A DNA stretch of 20,559 nt from an uncultured Clostridium sp. (GTDB taxonomy: Bacteria > Bacillota > Clostridia > Peptostreptococcales > Peptostreptococcaceae), in NCBI GenBank assembly GCA_900539645.1, contig UQCY01000020.1:1-20559 (forward strand), written 5' to 3'. Under the pieces are notes generated by a model that saw only the letters and a list, made by a program, of their open reading frames with translations, ran no database searches and had not been told where the DNA came from. The first letter of the stretch is position 1. Each line of letters opens with the position of its first letter. This document shows, piece by piece, positions 7,057 to 14,774 of this stretch. The translations under genes were made by a program, and so were the position numbers.

Positions 7057-7090
7057 AAAAAAGGACTACTGCAATTCATTGCAATAGCCC
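7057..7090 (-). terminator. Terminator of the iron-type alcohol dehydrogenase gene
   Basis: The arms 7080-7090 and 7063-7073 pair over 11 bp. Two pairs are G-U and only work in minus-strand RNA. Six U residues follow (7057-7062). It lies 24 nt after the stop codon. Confidence 0.85.
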
Positions 7091-7113
7091 CATCTATTTT
7101 CTATTATTATTTA

Positions 7114-8247
7114 TTATAAAGATTTTATATATATTTCTCTTATTTCTTCTTTAGAGAATTCCTTTGGATGATTGTTTATATTTCCTATTGATACTTTAAA
7201 TGCGTTTTCTACCATCCAATCTACGTCACTTTCTTCTATTCCTAAGTCATTTAATGTTACATCTAATCCTATTCTTTTTAAGAATCCTCTTATACTATCC
7301 GCACAATCCAATGCACTATTTCCTCCTAGAAGAGCTGATATAGCTGCATATCTTTCTGGATCACTTTCCCAAGATGCTTCAACTATTGCAGGTGTAAGTG
7401 CTGCTAATCCTTCTCCATGAACTATGTTTTTAAGCCCACTCGCTGGGTGTTCTAATGCATGAGGAAGTGCACAGCTTGAACATCCTATAGCCATCCCTGC
7501 TAACATACTTCCTAAAGTTATTTTTTCCCATACTTCATAATTTATTTCTTCGTCATTTACAGCATTTTCTGCGTTATCTGCTATTAGTTTCATAGCGTAA
7601 AGTGCATATGCATCTGATAATGGAGTACGTTTTTTACTTACAGCAGCTTCCATTGCATGTGCAGCTGCATCAAATATTACAGAAGCTTTTACTCTTTTAG
7701 GCATAGTTACCATAAGCTCTGGGTCTACTATAGATACTTTTCCGTATATAGCTGGTGTTCTAAGTGATTTTTTATCATTGTTTTTATCATCTGTTAATAC
7801 AGAATAACAGTTACCTTCACTTCCTGTTCCAGATGTTGTAGGAACTAATATTAATGGAAGTGCCTTGTCAGAAGATTTTTCTCCATACATATACTCTCTT
7901 ACATCGCCTTCATTTACAGCCATTAGTGCTATTGCCTTAGCAGCATCCATTATACTTCCTCCACCAAGAGCAACTACAACGTCACAGTTTTCTACATTTG
8001 CTATTCGAGCACCTTCTTCAACTGTTGATATCAGTGGGTTCCGTGTCACTTCATTGAATATAGCACCTTCTATTCCTTCTTTTGCTAAAAGCTCAACTGC
8101 TCTATCTAAAAGTCCCGATTTTCTAGAGCTAGATCTACCTGTAACTATAAGTGCTTTTTTACCGTATTTTACTGTTTCTTTTCCTAGTTCGTTCACTTTT
8201 CCACGTCCAAATACTATATTGACTGGTAAATTGTAGTTAAATTCCAT
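7114..8247 (-). CDS. Iron-containing (group III) alcohol dehydrogenase
   Basis: This is an NAD(P)H-dependent oxidoreductase interconverting an alcohol and an aldehyde or ketone in the cytosol, probably in fermentation. It has 377 residues, normal for the family. The nucleotide-binding motif GGGSIMD is at 95-101 and PTTSGTGSE at 136-144. The expected metal ligands are D193 and H197 (FDAAAHAMEA), H263 (LPHALEHP) and H277 (IVHGEG), with H267 at the usual catalytic place. Butanol, propanediol and related dehydrogenases share these motifs, so the substrate is open. The start at 8247 opens MEFNYNLPVNIVFG, the usual family opening, with a GGGGCGAG stretch upstream; the in-frame ATG at 8262 has no good ribosome site. 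It stands alone with its own promoter and terminator. Confidence 0.92.
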   Translation of the reverse strand: MEFNYNLPVNIVFGRGKVNELGKETVKYGKKALIVTGRSSSRKSGLLDRAVELLAKEGIEGAIFNEVTRNPLISTVEEGARIANVENCDVVVALGGGSIMDAAKAIALMAVNEGDVREYMYGEKSSDKALPLILVPTTSGTGSEGNCYSVLTDDKNNDKKSLRTPAIYGKVSIVDPELMVTMPKRVKASVIFDAAAHAMEAAVSKKRTPLSDAYALYAMKLIADNAENAVNDEEINYEVWEKITLGSMLAGMAIGCSSCALPHALEHPASGLKNIVHGEGLAALTPAIVEASWESDPERYAAISALLGGNSALDCADSIRGFLKRIGLDVTLNDLGIEESDVDWMVENAFKVSIGNINNHPKEFSKEEIREIYIKSL

Positions 8248-8320
8248 TATAACTCGCCCCATTTCTTAATAAATATATTTCCACATTCATTACTTACTTT
8301 ATTTTTTACTACTTATACTA

Positions 8321-8348
8321 ATTATATCAGTTAATAGCTTTTATTCAA
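8321..8348 (-). promoter_or_regulatory. Sigma-A type promoter of the alcohol dehydrogenase gene
   Basis: On the minus strand, TTGAAT (8343-8348) is separated by 16 nt from TATAAT (8321-8326), which is preceded by TGA, an extended -10. The start site would be near 8314, giving a leader of about 65 nt. The rest of the gap 8248-8550 holds only the terminator of the next gene. Confidence 0.7.
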
Positions 8349-8434
8349 TGAAGATTATTTGAACATTCATCTAAATTTCCTTCAAAAACACTACTAAAAA
8401 ACTTCATATTAATCATTATATTTCTTTTACAAAT

Positions 8435-8484
8435 GAAAAAGAGAATACCTCTTCTCTGCTGATAAATTCGGTACTCTCTTTTTC
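8435..8484 (-). terminator. Terminator of the DnaA-domain-I-like gene
   Basis: The arms 8470-8484 and 8435-8449 pair over 15 positions, with one G-U pair valid only in minus-strand RNA. The stem has an AAAAAGAG base that pairs with CTCTTTTT, giving U-rich RNA at its end. It lies 67 nt after the stop codon at 8551. Confidence 0.75.
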
Positions 8485-8550
8485 TCTACTTAACCTTAAA
8501 TTTTTATGTAAACTGTATTTAGATTTTTATCTTTTTTATATTCTTCAAAT

Positions 8551-9309
8551 TTATTTGCTATAAAGACTGTTTAAAAAAGTAAAGAAGTCGTTTAAATCAT
8601 TCATACTAGCTGGATATACTTCCTCATCTTCTTTTTTAGGAGTTTCGTCTTCTTTTTTATCGTCTACAACAAATTTGAATCCTAATCTCACTCCAAATAG
8701 GTCTTCAGAAACATCCCGTAAGAATCTTAGATACTGAGTTTCCATTATCTGTACAACTCTTACATCTCCTACACGTACAACAACTGTTCCCATCTGGTAG
8801 TCTATTTGCTTACTATCCTTGAATAACGCTTTGTAGACAGCTGGACTAATTAACTCCTGTATTCTTCCTAGCATAACCTTCCAAACATCCATAGCGTCTA
8901 TTCTATTGATATCTGCCTCTTCTTTATATTCTTCTTTTTCTTTAGGTTTTTCATCTTCAGGTTCAGGTCTTTTAACTTCTATTGTACTATCATCTTCTTC
9001 TGGTTGTTCTTCTTTCTGATAGTTATTTGATAGCTGTATTTCAGCTATTTTTCTAAGTCCTAAATCGATTATATCATCTTCACTTAGAAATACTATATTT
9101 ATTCCATAACTTATTCCAGATTTAGCTACTATATAAGTCTTTATCATTTCTATTATTTCTGGACTTATTTCATCATTTACTTTTGCTATATCTGATATTA
9201 TGTATAGAGTGTTTCCGCTAAATTTTATCTTTCTTACACTTTCTATTACACTACTTAATTCTGATTGAAGGCTGTTTAGAGTCTCTTTTGTAAATTGTTC
9301 TATATTCAT
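8551..9309 (-). CDS. Protein with a DnaA domain I-like C-terminal fold, possibly duplicated
   Basis: This is a 252-residue cytosolic protein I cannot name. Residues 141-216 read like the DnaA N-terminal domain (domain I): VWKVMLGRIQELISPAVYKALF, then a GTVVVRVGD strand, then a helix with QYLRFLRDVSEDLFG and a final strand FKFVV. Domain I in DnaA mediates self-association and partner binding, but there is no AAA+ or DNA-binding domain here. Residues 30-76 (SGNTLYIISD, EIIEMIKTYI, GINIVFLSE) show the same strand-helix-strand order, so the fold may be repeated. Residues 98-135 form a Glu/Lys-rich linker. The ribosome site AGGAGG is 6 nt from the ATG. A DnaA partner or decoy role is inference only. 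Confidence 0.8.
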   Translation of the reverse strand: MNIEQFTKETLNSLQSELSSVIESVRKIKFSGNTLYIISDIAKVNDEISPEIIEMIKTYIVAKSGISYGINIVFLSEDDIIDLGLRKIAEIQLSNNYQKEEQPEEDDSTIEVKRPEPEDEKPKEKEEYKEEADINRIDAMDVWKVMLGRIQELISPAVYKALFKDSKQIDYQMGTVVVRVGDVRVVQIMETQYLRFLRDVSEDLFGVRLGFKFVVDDKKEDETPKKEDEEVYPASMNDLNDFFTFLNSLYSK

Positions 9310-9338
9310 AATTGCCCTCCTTATTATTTCCTATATCT

Positions 9339-9374
9339 ATAGATTTATTCTATCAAAATCTATAATATATTATA
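9339..9374 (-). promoter_or_regulatory. Candidate -10 and leader hairpin of the DnaA-domain-I-like gene
   Basis: TATAAT on the minus strand is at 9369-9374; no convincing -35 is seen. An 8-bp inverted repeat, ATAGATTT (9339-9346) with its complement (9356-9363), would form at the very 5' end of the transcript, about 30 nt before the start codon. Confidence 0.35.
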
Positions 9375-9472
9375 CTACAAATCACCTCAACTTGTTTCAA
9401 TAATTTTAAATATTTAACCTTAAAATAGTTTATATTTTTTTTTAATAAATTTACTGCAATATAATAATAAAT

Positions 9473-9533
9473 AAAAAAAGAGGACTGAATCCTCTAGACC
9501 TGTGAGCGGGTTGGTCTTTTGAGAATTCAGTCC
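9473..9533 (-). terminator. Long terminator hairpin at the end of the purine operon
   Basis: GGACTGAAT (9482-9490) pairs perfectly with ATTCAGTCC (9525-9533). An inner 5-bp stem joins 9496-9500 and 9513-9517. The apical loop on the minus strand carries ACCCGCTCA. On the minus strand the stem ends in TC followed by seven T residues (9473-9479), suiting termination of the pur transcript. Confidence 0.75.
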
Positions 9534-9574
9534 CTATTTTTACGTTCTTTTTAATTAACAATATGATTTTATAT

Positions 9575-9611
9575 CTACATTGCTCCAACGGTCGGAGCAA
9601 TGTAGTTTTTT
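9575..9611 (+). terminator. Perfect plus-strand terminator in the purL downstream gap
   Basis: CTACATTGCTCC (9575-9586) pairs perfectly with 9594-9605 over 12 bp with a 7-nt loop. Six T residues follow on plus (9606-9611). On minus the sequence after the stem is not U-rich, so it acts on plus-strand RNA. Confidence 0.65.
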
Positions 9612-9645
9612 AACTTTCGAATAAACTTTTGTTTTTAATGCATTT

Positions 9646-9676
9646 AATTTCAATTTTTGAGCGGGTAATTGAAATT
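9646..9676. other. Hairpin just after purL with the GAGCGGG loop motif
   Basis: AATTTCAATT (9646-9655) pairs with AATTGAAATT (9667-9676), a perfect 10-bp stem. Its 11-nt loop contains TGAGCGGGT (9658-9666), identical to the loop motif of the hairpin at 9482-9533. The stem is AT-only and has no clear U-run, so it is not a convincing terminator. Confidence 0.6.
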
Positions 9677-9687
9677 TATTACATTTT

Positions 9688-12600
9688 TTATTTGAAGTAA
9701 AGTACTCCTGATTCGAATATTTTCTGATCTTTTTCACCAGATATATTCTTAGTTATGTTTGCACTTAATCTTTCTGAGTGACCCATCTTACCAAATACTC
9801 TACCGTCTTTACTTGTTATACCTTCAACTGCGTAGAATGATCCATTTGGATTGTGGTCTATATCATATGTAGCATTTCCGTCGAAGTCTACGTACTGAGT
9901 AGCTATCTGTCCGTTTTCTATAAGCTCTTTCATTACTTCTTCACTTGCAACGAATCTACCTTCACCATGTGATATTGGTATACTATGTATATCTCCAACT
10001 TCTGTCTGAGCTAACCATGGAGATTTGTTAGAAGCTATTCTAGTGTTAACTATCTTAGCCTGATGACGTCCTATATTATTGTAAGTTAATGTAGGAGCTT
10101 CTGCACAAGGTTCTATTATTTCTCCGTATGGTACTAATCCAAGTTTTATAAGAGCCTGGAATCCATTACAGATACCTAACATTAAACCGTCTCTTTCATT
10201 TAAGAATTCATGAACAGCTTCTTTCATCTTAGGATTTCTGAATACTGTTGCTATGAATTTAGCTGAACCATCTGGTTCATCACCAGCACTGAATCCACCT
10301 GGTATCATTATTATCTGTGATTTTTTGATTTCTTCAACCATAGCGTCTATAGATTCTTCTATATCCTGGTAAGATAAGTTTCTAAATACTTTTATAGTTG
10401 ATTCTGCACCAGCTCTATCAAAAGCTCTTGCTGCATCGTATTCACAGTTTGTTCCAGGGAATGCTGGTATTAATACTTTAGGTTTTACTATGCTTAATGA
10501 AGATTTAGCTGGAGCACCAGTTCTTACATAGCTTACATTTTCTATTTTTGAAGTTATTTCAGCTGCTTTTGTTGGGTATATAGATTCTAAAGTATTGCAG
10601 TGAGATTTGTATAATCCACATAAGTCTACTTTTTCACCGTTGAAGTCTATAGCAGGTTCTGCTGTAGTTTCCCCAAGAACTATACATCTGTATCCTTTTA
10701 GAACTGATAAATCATCTTCTGCAAGTTCAAGAAGTATTGTTCCATAATCAGCTGCAAATAAATCATCAGTGTTTTCATAAGCCTCTACAGCTTCTTCACT
10801 GAATTTGAATCCGATATGGTTACCGAATCCCATCTTAGCAACTGCTTCACCAACTCCTGCAAATCCAAGAGCATAACTTGAAAGCACTTTGCCATCTAAT
10901 ATTAATTCTCTTACTTTTGTAAGGTTTTTCTTTAATTCATCAAAGTCTACTACACCATTGTCTAAAGTAGCTGCTGATATTTTAACTACTTTTGATCCAG
11001 CTTTTTTGAATTCAGAAGTAACTACATTTTTAGCATCTACAGTATCTACTGCAAATGATACTAATGTTGGAGGTACGTCTATATCTTTGAATGTTCCTGA
11101 CATAGAGTCTTTACCACCTATTGCAGGTATTTCAAACTGTTCCTGAGCATAGTATGCACCAAGTAAAGCTGCGAATGGTTTACCCCATCTTTCTGGAGCT
11201 TTTCCAAGTCTTTCGAAGTATTCCTGGAAAGTAAGTCTTGTAGTAGCATAGTTTCCTCCAAGTGCAACTAATTTAGCAACAGATTCAACTACTGCATATA
11301 ATGCACCGTGGTATGGAGACCATTTACCTATTTTAGGGTTGTATCCGTAAGTCATTATTGTAGAAGTATCAGTTTCTCCACCAAGTACTGGTATTTTAGC
11401 AACCATACCCTGTTCTGGAGTAGCCTGATATTTACCACCAAATGGCATTACTACTGTATTTCCACCTATACTAGTATCGAATTTTTCAACAAGTCCTTTC
11501 TGAGAACAAGTATTTAAATCAGATAATGCTTTGTGGAATTTTTCTTCTATAGTTTTAGCACCTTTAACTATTTCTACGTTATCGAAGAATGTATTTTCTT
11601 CGTCAACTTTTTCAACTACTACGTTAGTTTTCTGTTTAGCACCGTTAGTGTCTAAGAAAGCTCTCTTTAAGTCTACTATAGCTTTACCATTCCAGAATAA
11701 TCTCATGTATCCTGTATCAGTAACTGTAGCAACGTGAGTAGCAGTTAAGTTTTCTTCTTTTGCTAATTCTATGAATCTATCTTTGTTTTCTGCAGCTATT
11801 GCAACTGCCATACGTTCCTGAGATTCTGATATTGCAAGTTCAGTACCGTCAAGTCCGTCGTATTTCTTAGGAACTAGGTCTAAGTTTATGTCTAAACTTT
11901 CAGCTATTTCACCTATAGCAACACAAACCCCACCTGCACCGAAGTCATTACATCTTTTTATCATCTGAGCAGCTTCTTTATTTCTAAAGAATCTCTGGAT
12001 TTTTCTTTCGTTAGGTGCATCACCTTTCTGAACTTCTGCTGAACAAGTGTTTATAGATTCTTCACTGTGTTCTTTAGAAGATCCTGTTGCACCACCACAA
12101 CCATCTCTACCAGTTTTTCCACCAAGAAGAACTATTATATCTCCTGCCTGTGGTCTTTCTCTAACTACGTTTTCTTTTGGAGCAGCTGCTATAACAGCAC
12201 CTATTTCCATTCTCTTAGCTACGAAGTCTGGATCATAAACTTCTGCTACCTGTCCTGTAGTTAAACCTATCTGGTTTCCATAAGAACTGTATCCATTTGC
12301 AGCTTCTGTAACTATTTTTTTCTGCATTAATTTTCCTGGTAGTGTTTCTTCTAGAGGAGTTCTAGGGTCTGCAGCACCAGTTACACGCATTGCCTGGTAA
12401 ACATAAGATCTTCCTGATAATGGGTCTCTTATTGCTCCACCTAGACAAGTTGCAGCACCACCAAATGGTTCTATTTCTGTTGGATGGTTGTGTGTTTCAT
12501 TTTTGAACATTACTAAGTATTTTTCTGGTTTTCCATCAATTTCTACGTCTACATTTATAGAACAAGCATTGATTTCTTCACTTTCGTCAAGGTCTGCTAA

Positions 12601-13473
12601 TTTTCCTTCTTTTTTAAGTTTTTTCATAGCTAGAGTAGCTATATCCATTAAGCAAACATCTTTCTTTCTGTCTACATATATTTCTTTTCTAGTGTTCATG
12701 TAGTCATCGAAAGTTTCTTTTATAGCGTCTGTGTATTTACCTTCAGCTATTTCAACATTTTCTAGTTCAGTCATAAATGTAGTGTGTCTACAGTGATCTG
12801 ACCAGTAAGTATCTAGTACTTTTATTTCTGTTATAGTTGGGTTTCTGTGTTCATCATCTCTGAAGTAAACCTGAACATGTTTTAAATCTTCTAAAGTCAT
12901 TGCTAGACCCTGAGATTTTACGAAGTCATTAAGACCTTCTTCATCTAATTCGATGAATCCGTCTAATATTTCTACTTCTGTTGGCTTTTCAGTTACTAGA
13001 GCTAATGATTCAGCTTTTTCTAACCCAGCTTCTCTACTATCAACAGGGTTTATTATATACCCTTTGATTTTGTTGAATTCTTCATCTGTTATGTTTCCAG
13101 ATAGTATGTATTCTTTAGCAGATTTTAATTCAGGTCTCATACCCTGATTTAATATCCGTATACACTGAGCAGCCCAATCAGCTCTCTGATCGTACTGTCC
13201 TGGAAGATATTCAACTGCGAATACTCTCTCATTTTCATTACAAGGAACTTCTTCAAAGTAAACAACATCAAGGTTTGGTTCTGAGAATATTGAGTTTGCC
13301 GCATTCTGGAAAACTTCATCAGATATACCTTCTACGTCGTATCTGTTTAAAACTCTTAAAGAGTCAACAGATGTGATATGAAGACTTTCTTCAATGTCTT
13401 TTTTAAGAGCTCTTGCTTCAAGATCAAAGCCGTTTCTTTTTTCGACTAATACTCTTTTGACGTTTTTATCCAT
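9688..13473 (-). CDS. purL: Phosphoribosylformylglycinamidine synthase, single-chain form
   Basis: FGAR amidotransferase, which converts FGAR, glutamine and ATP to FGAM, the fourth step of IMP synthesis. At 1261 residues it is the large single-chain form, combining what Bacillus splits into PurS, PurL and PurQ. A PurS-like N-terminal part (about 1-150) is followed by the linker and synthetase core, seen as TYWSDHCRHTTF, FKNETHNHPTEIEPFGGAATCLGG and GGKTGRDGCGGATGSS. The C-terminal class I glutaminase starts near residue 1000 (VLIPAFPGTNCEYD), with GICNGFQ carrying C1102 and GHSER giving H1232 and E1234 as the expected triad. The ribosome site GGAGG is 7 nt from the ATG. It is the last operon gene, 31 nt after purD, and the hairpins at 9473-9676 follow it. 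Confidence 0.98.
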   Translation of the reverse strand: MDKNVKRVLVEKRNGFDLEARALKKDIEESLHITSVDSLRVLNRYDVEGISDEVFQNAANSIFSEPNLDVVYFEEVPCNENERVFAVEYLPGQYDQRADWAAQCIRILNQGMRPELKSAKEYILSGNITDEEFNKIKGYIINPVDSREAGLEKAESLALVTEKPTEVEILDGFIELDEEGLNDFVKSQGLAMTLEDLKHVQVYFRDDEHRNPTITEIKVLDTYWSDHCRHTTFMTELENVEIAEGKYTDAIKETFDDYMNTRKEIYVDRKKDVCLMDIATLAMKKLKKEGKLADLDESEEINACSINVDVEIDGKPEKYLVMFKNETHNHPTEIEPFGGAATCLGGAIRDPLSGRSYVYQAMRVTGAADPRTPLEETLPGKLMQKKIVTEAANGYSSYGNQIGLTTGQVAEVYDPDFVAKRMEIGAVIAAAPKENVVRERPQAGDIIVLLGGKTGRDGCGGATGSSKEHSEESINTCSAEVQKGDAPNERKIQRFFRNKEAAQMIKRCNDFGAGGVCVAIGEIAESLDINLDLVPKKYDGLDGTELAISESQERMAVAIAAENKDRFIELAKEENLTATHVATVTDTGYMRLFWNGKAIVDLKRAFLDTNGAKQKTNVVVEKVDEENTFFDNVEIVKGAKTIEEKFHKALSDLNTCSQKGLVEKFDTSIGGNTVVMPFGGKYQATPEQGMVAKIPVLGGETDTSTIMTYGYNPKIGKWSPYHGALYAVVESVAKLVALGGNYATTRLTFQEYFERLGKAPERWGKPFAALLGAYYAQEQFEIPAIGGKDSMSGTFKDIDVPPTLVSFAVDTVDAKNVVTSEFKKAGSKVVKISAATLDNGVVDFDELKKNLTKVRELILDGKVLSSYALGFAGVGEAVAKMGFGNHIGFKFSEEAVEAYENTDDLFAADYGTILLELAEDDLSVLKGYRCIVLGETTAEPAIDFNGEKVDLCGLYKSHCNTLESIYPTKAAEITSKIENVSYVRTGAPAKSSLSIVKPKVLIPAFPGTNCEYDAARAFDRAGAESTIKVFRNLSYQDIEESIDAMVEEIKKSQIIMIPGGFSAGDEPDGSAKFIATVFRNPKMKEAVHEFLNERDGLMLGICNGFQALIKLGLVPYGEIIEPCAEAPTLTYNNIGRHQAKIVNTRIASNKSPWLAQTEVGDIHSIPISHGEGRFVASEEVMKELIENGQIATQYVDFDGNATYDIDHNPNGSFYAVEGITSKDGRVFGKMGHSERLSANITKNISGEKDQKIFESGVLYFK

Positions 13474-13504
13474 TTCTCTTCCTCCAAATTTTTTTTCGGA
13501 AATT

Positions 13505-14755
13505 TTACAGACCTATATCAGTTCTGTAGTGCATTCCTTCAAAGTTTATTCTTTTTATATTTTCATAAACTTTATCGGCAGCTTCTGCTACAGTTCCTGC
13601 TTTAGCAGTTATACCTATAACTCTTCCGCCGTTTGTAACTAATTTACCATCTGACATCTTAGTTCCACTGTGGAATACTACTATTTCATCATCTAATTTG
13701 TCAAGACCTGTTATTTCTTTGCCTTTTTCATAGGCTTCTGGATATCCTCCTGAAGTTAGCATAACACATATAGCCTGTTCATCTGTATATTTTATTTCTA
13801 CTTCAGAAAGTCTGTTATCTATTACAGCATTCATTATTTCACTTAAATCAGTTTCTAATCTGAATAATACTGACTGAGTTTCTGGATCTCCAAATCTAAC
13901 ATTGTATTCAAGTACTTTTATACCTTCTTTAGTTATCATTATTCCAACGAATAAGATTCCTCTGTAATCTAATCCGTCATTCTGGAACCCTTTTAAAGTT
14001 TTATCAAGTACATTTACTTTTATGTCGTTTGCTAATTCTTCAGTCCATAATTCACTTGGAGAGAATGTTCCCATACCACCAGTGTTAAGTCCTTTTTCAC
14101 CATTGTTTACTTTTTTATGGTCTTTAGCACTTTCCATTGGAACTATAGTGTTATTATCAACAAATGCTAATATAGAAGTTTCTATTCCTGTTAGGAATTC
14201 TTCTATTACTACTTTGTCACCTGCTTCTCCAAATTTTTTGTCTGCCATCATTTCTTTTAAAGTTTTTATAGCATCTTCTCTATTTTCAGGTATTACAACA
14301 CCTTTACCAGCTGCAAGACCATCTGCTTTTATAACTACTGGATATCCAAAGCTATCTATTTCTGCTATAGCTTCATCTAAATCAGTATATTCTTTGTATT
14401 TTGCAGTTGGGATATCATTTCTTATCATGAAATCTTTAGAGAATGCTTTACTTCCTTCAAAAGTAGCACACTGTTTGTTTGGTCCAAATATTCTTAGACC
14501 TTCTTTTTCAAAGGCATCAACTATACCCATTACAAGTGGAACCTCAGGTCCCACTACTGTAAGGTCTATAGCATTGTCTTTTGCGAATTTTACTAGATTT
14601 TCTATATCACTGTCTTTTATATCTACACATTCTGCAGAATCTGCTATACCTGCATTTCCTGGTGCGCAATATACTTTTTCGACATCTTTTTCATTTTTTA
14701 ACTTCCAGCATATAGCGTGTTCTCTTCCGCCACCGCCGACAACAAGTATTTTCAT
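13505..14755 (-). CDS. purD: Phosphoribosylamine-glycine ligase
   Basis: GAR synthetase joins phosphoribosylamine and glycine with ATP, the second step of purine synthesis. At 416 residues it has the normal length. The N-terminal motif ILVVGGGGREHAICWKL (3-19) is characteristic. The ATP-grasp part shows VIKADGLAAGKGVVI, the VIEEFLTGIE strand and VLEYNVRFGDPETQ with metal-binding Glu and Asn. The C-terminal domain has the usual VCVMLTSGGYP-like stretch (ICVMLTSGGYPEAYEKG). The start follows AAGGAGAG at 7 nt. It lies 19 nt after purH and 31 nt before purL, so all are likely one transcript. Confidence 0.97.
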   Translation of the reverse strand: MKILVVGGGGREHAICWKLKNEKDVEKVYCAPGNAGIADSAECVDIKDSDIENLVKFAKDNAIDLTVVGPEVPLVMGIVDAFEKEGLRIFGPNKQCATFEGSKAFSKDFMIRNDIPTAKYKEYTDLDEAIAEIDSFGYPVVIKADGLAAGKGVVIPENREDAIKTLKEMMADKKFGEAGDKVVIEEFLTGIETSILAFVDNNTIVPMESAKDHKKVNNGEKGLNTGGMGTFSPSELWTEELANDIKVNVLDKTLKGFQNDGLDYRGILFVGIMITKEGIKVLEYNVRFGDPETQSVLFRLETDLSEIMNAVIDNRLSEVEIKYTDEQAICVMLTSGGYPEAYEKGKEITGLDKLDDEIVVFHSGTKMSDGKLVTNGGRVIGITAKAGTVAEAADKVYENIKRINFEGMHYRTDIGL

Positions 14756-14774
14756 AGCTATACTCTCCTTAAGA

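Larger units (their letters stand above)
9472..9611 (+). ncRNA. Possible small RNA opposite the purL 3' region
   Basis: A plus-strand TATAAT (9460-9465) lies 7 nt before 9472, but the -35 region is only a T-run. The predicted RNA would contain a hairpin at 9482-9533 with loop UGUGAGCGGGUU, then a perfect terminator stem at 9575-9605 followed by U6. No plus-strand gene lies within 4.6 kb upstream that would need this terminator. The transcript would be antisense to the pur operon's 3' end. This is a prediction only. Confidence 0.3.

Noticed and set aside
7865..8236. Plus-strand open frame of 123 codons
   Set aside because: It is the reverse of the alcohol dehydrogenase N-terminal region and shows low-complexity Ser/Phe/Pro composition without a ribosome site.
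9555..9737. Minus-strand open frame of 60 codons at the purL end
   Set aside because: It overlaps purL in another frame and runs through the hairpins; it has no ribosome site and its composition is Lys-rich noise.
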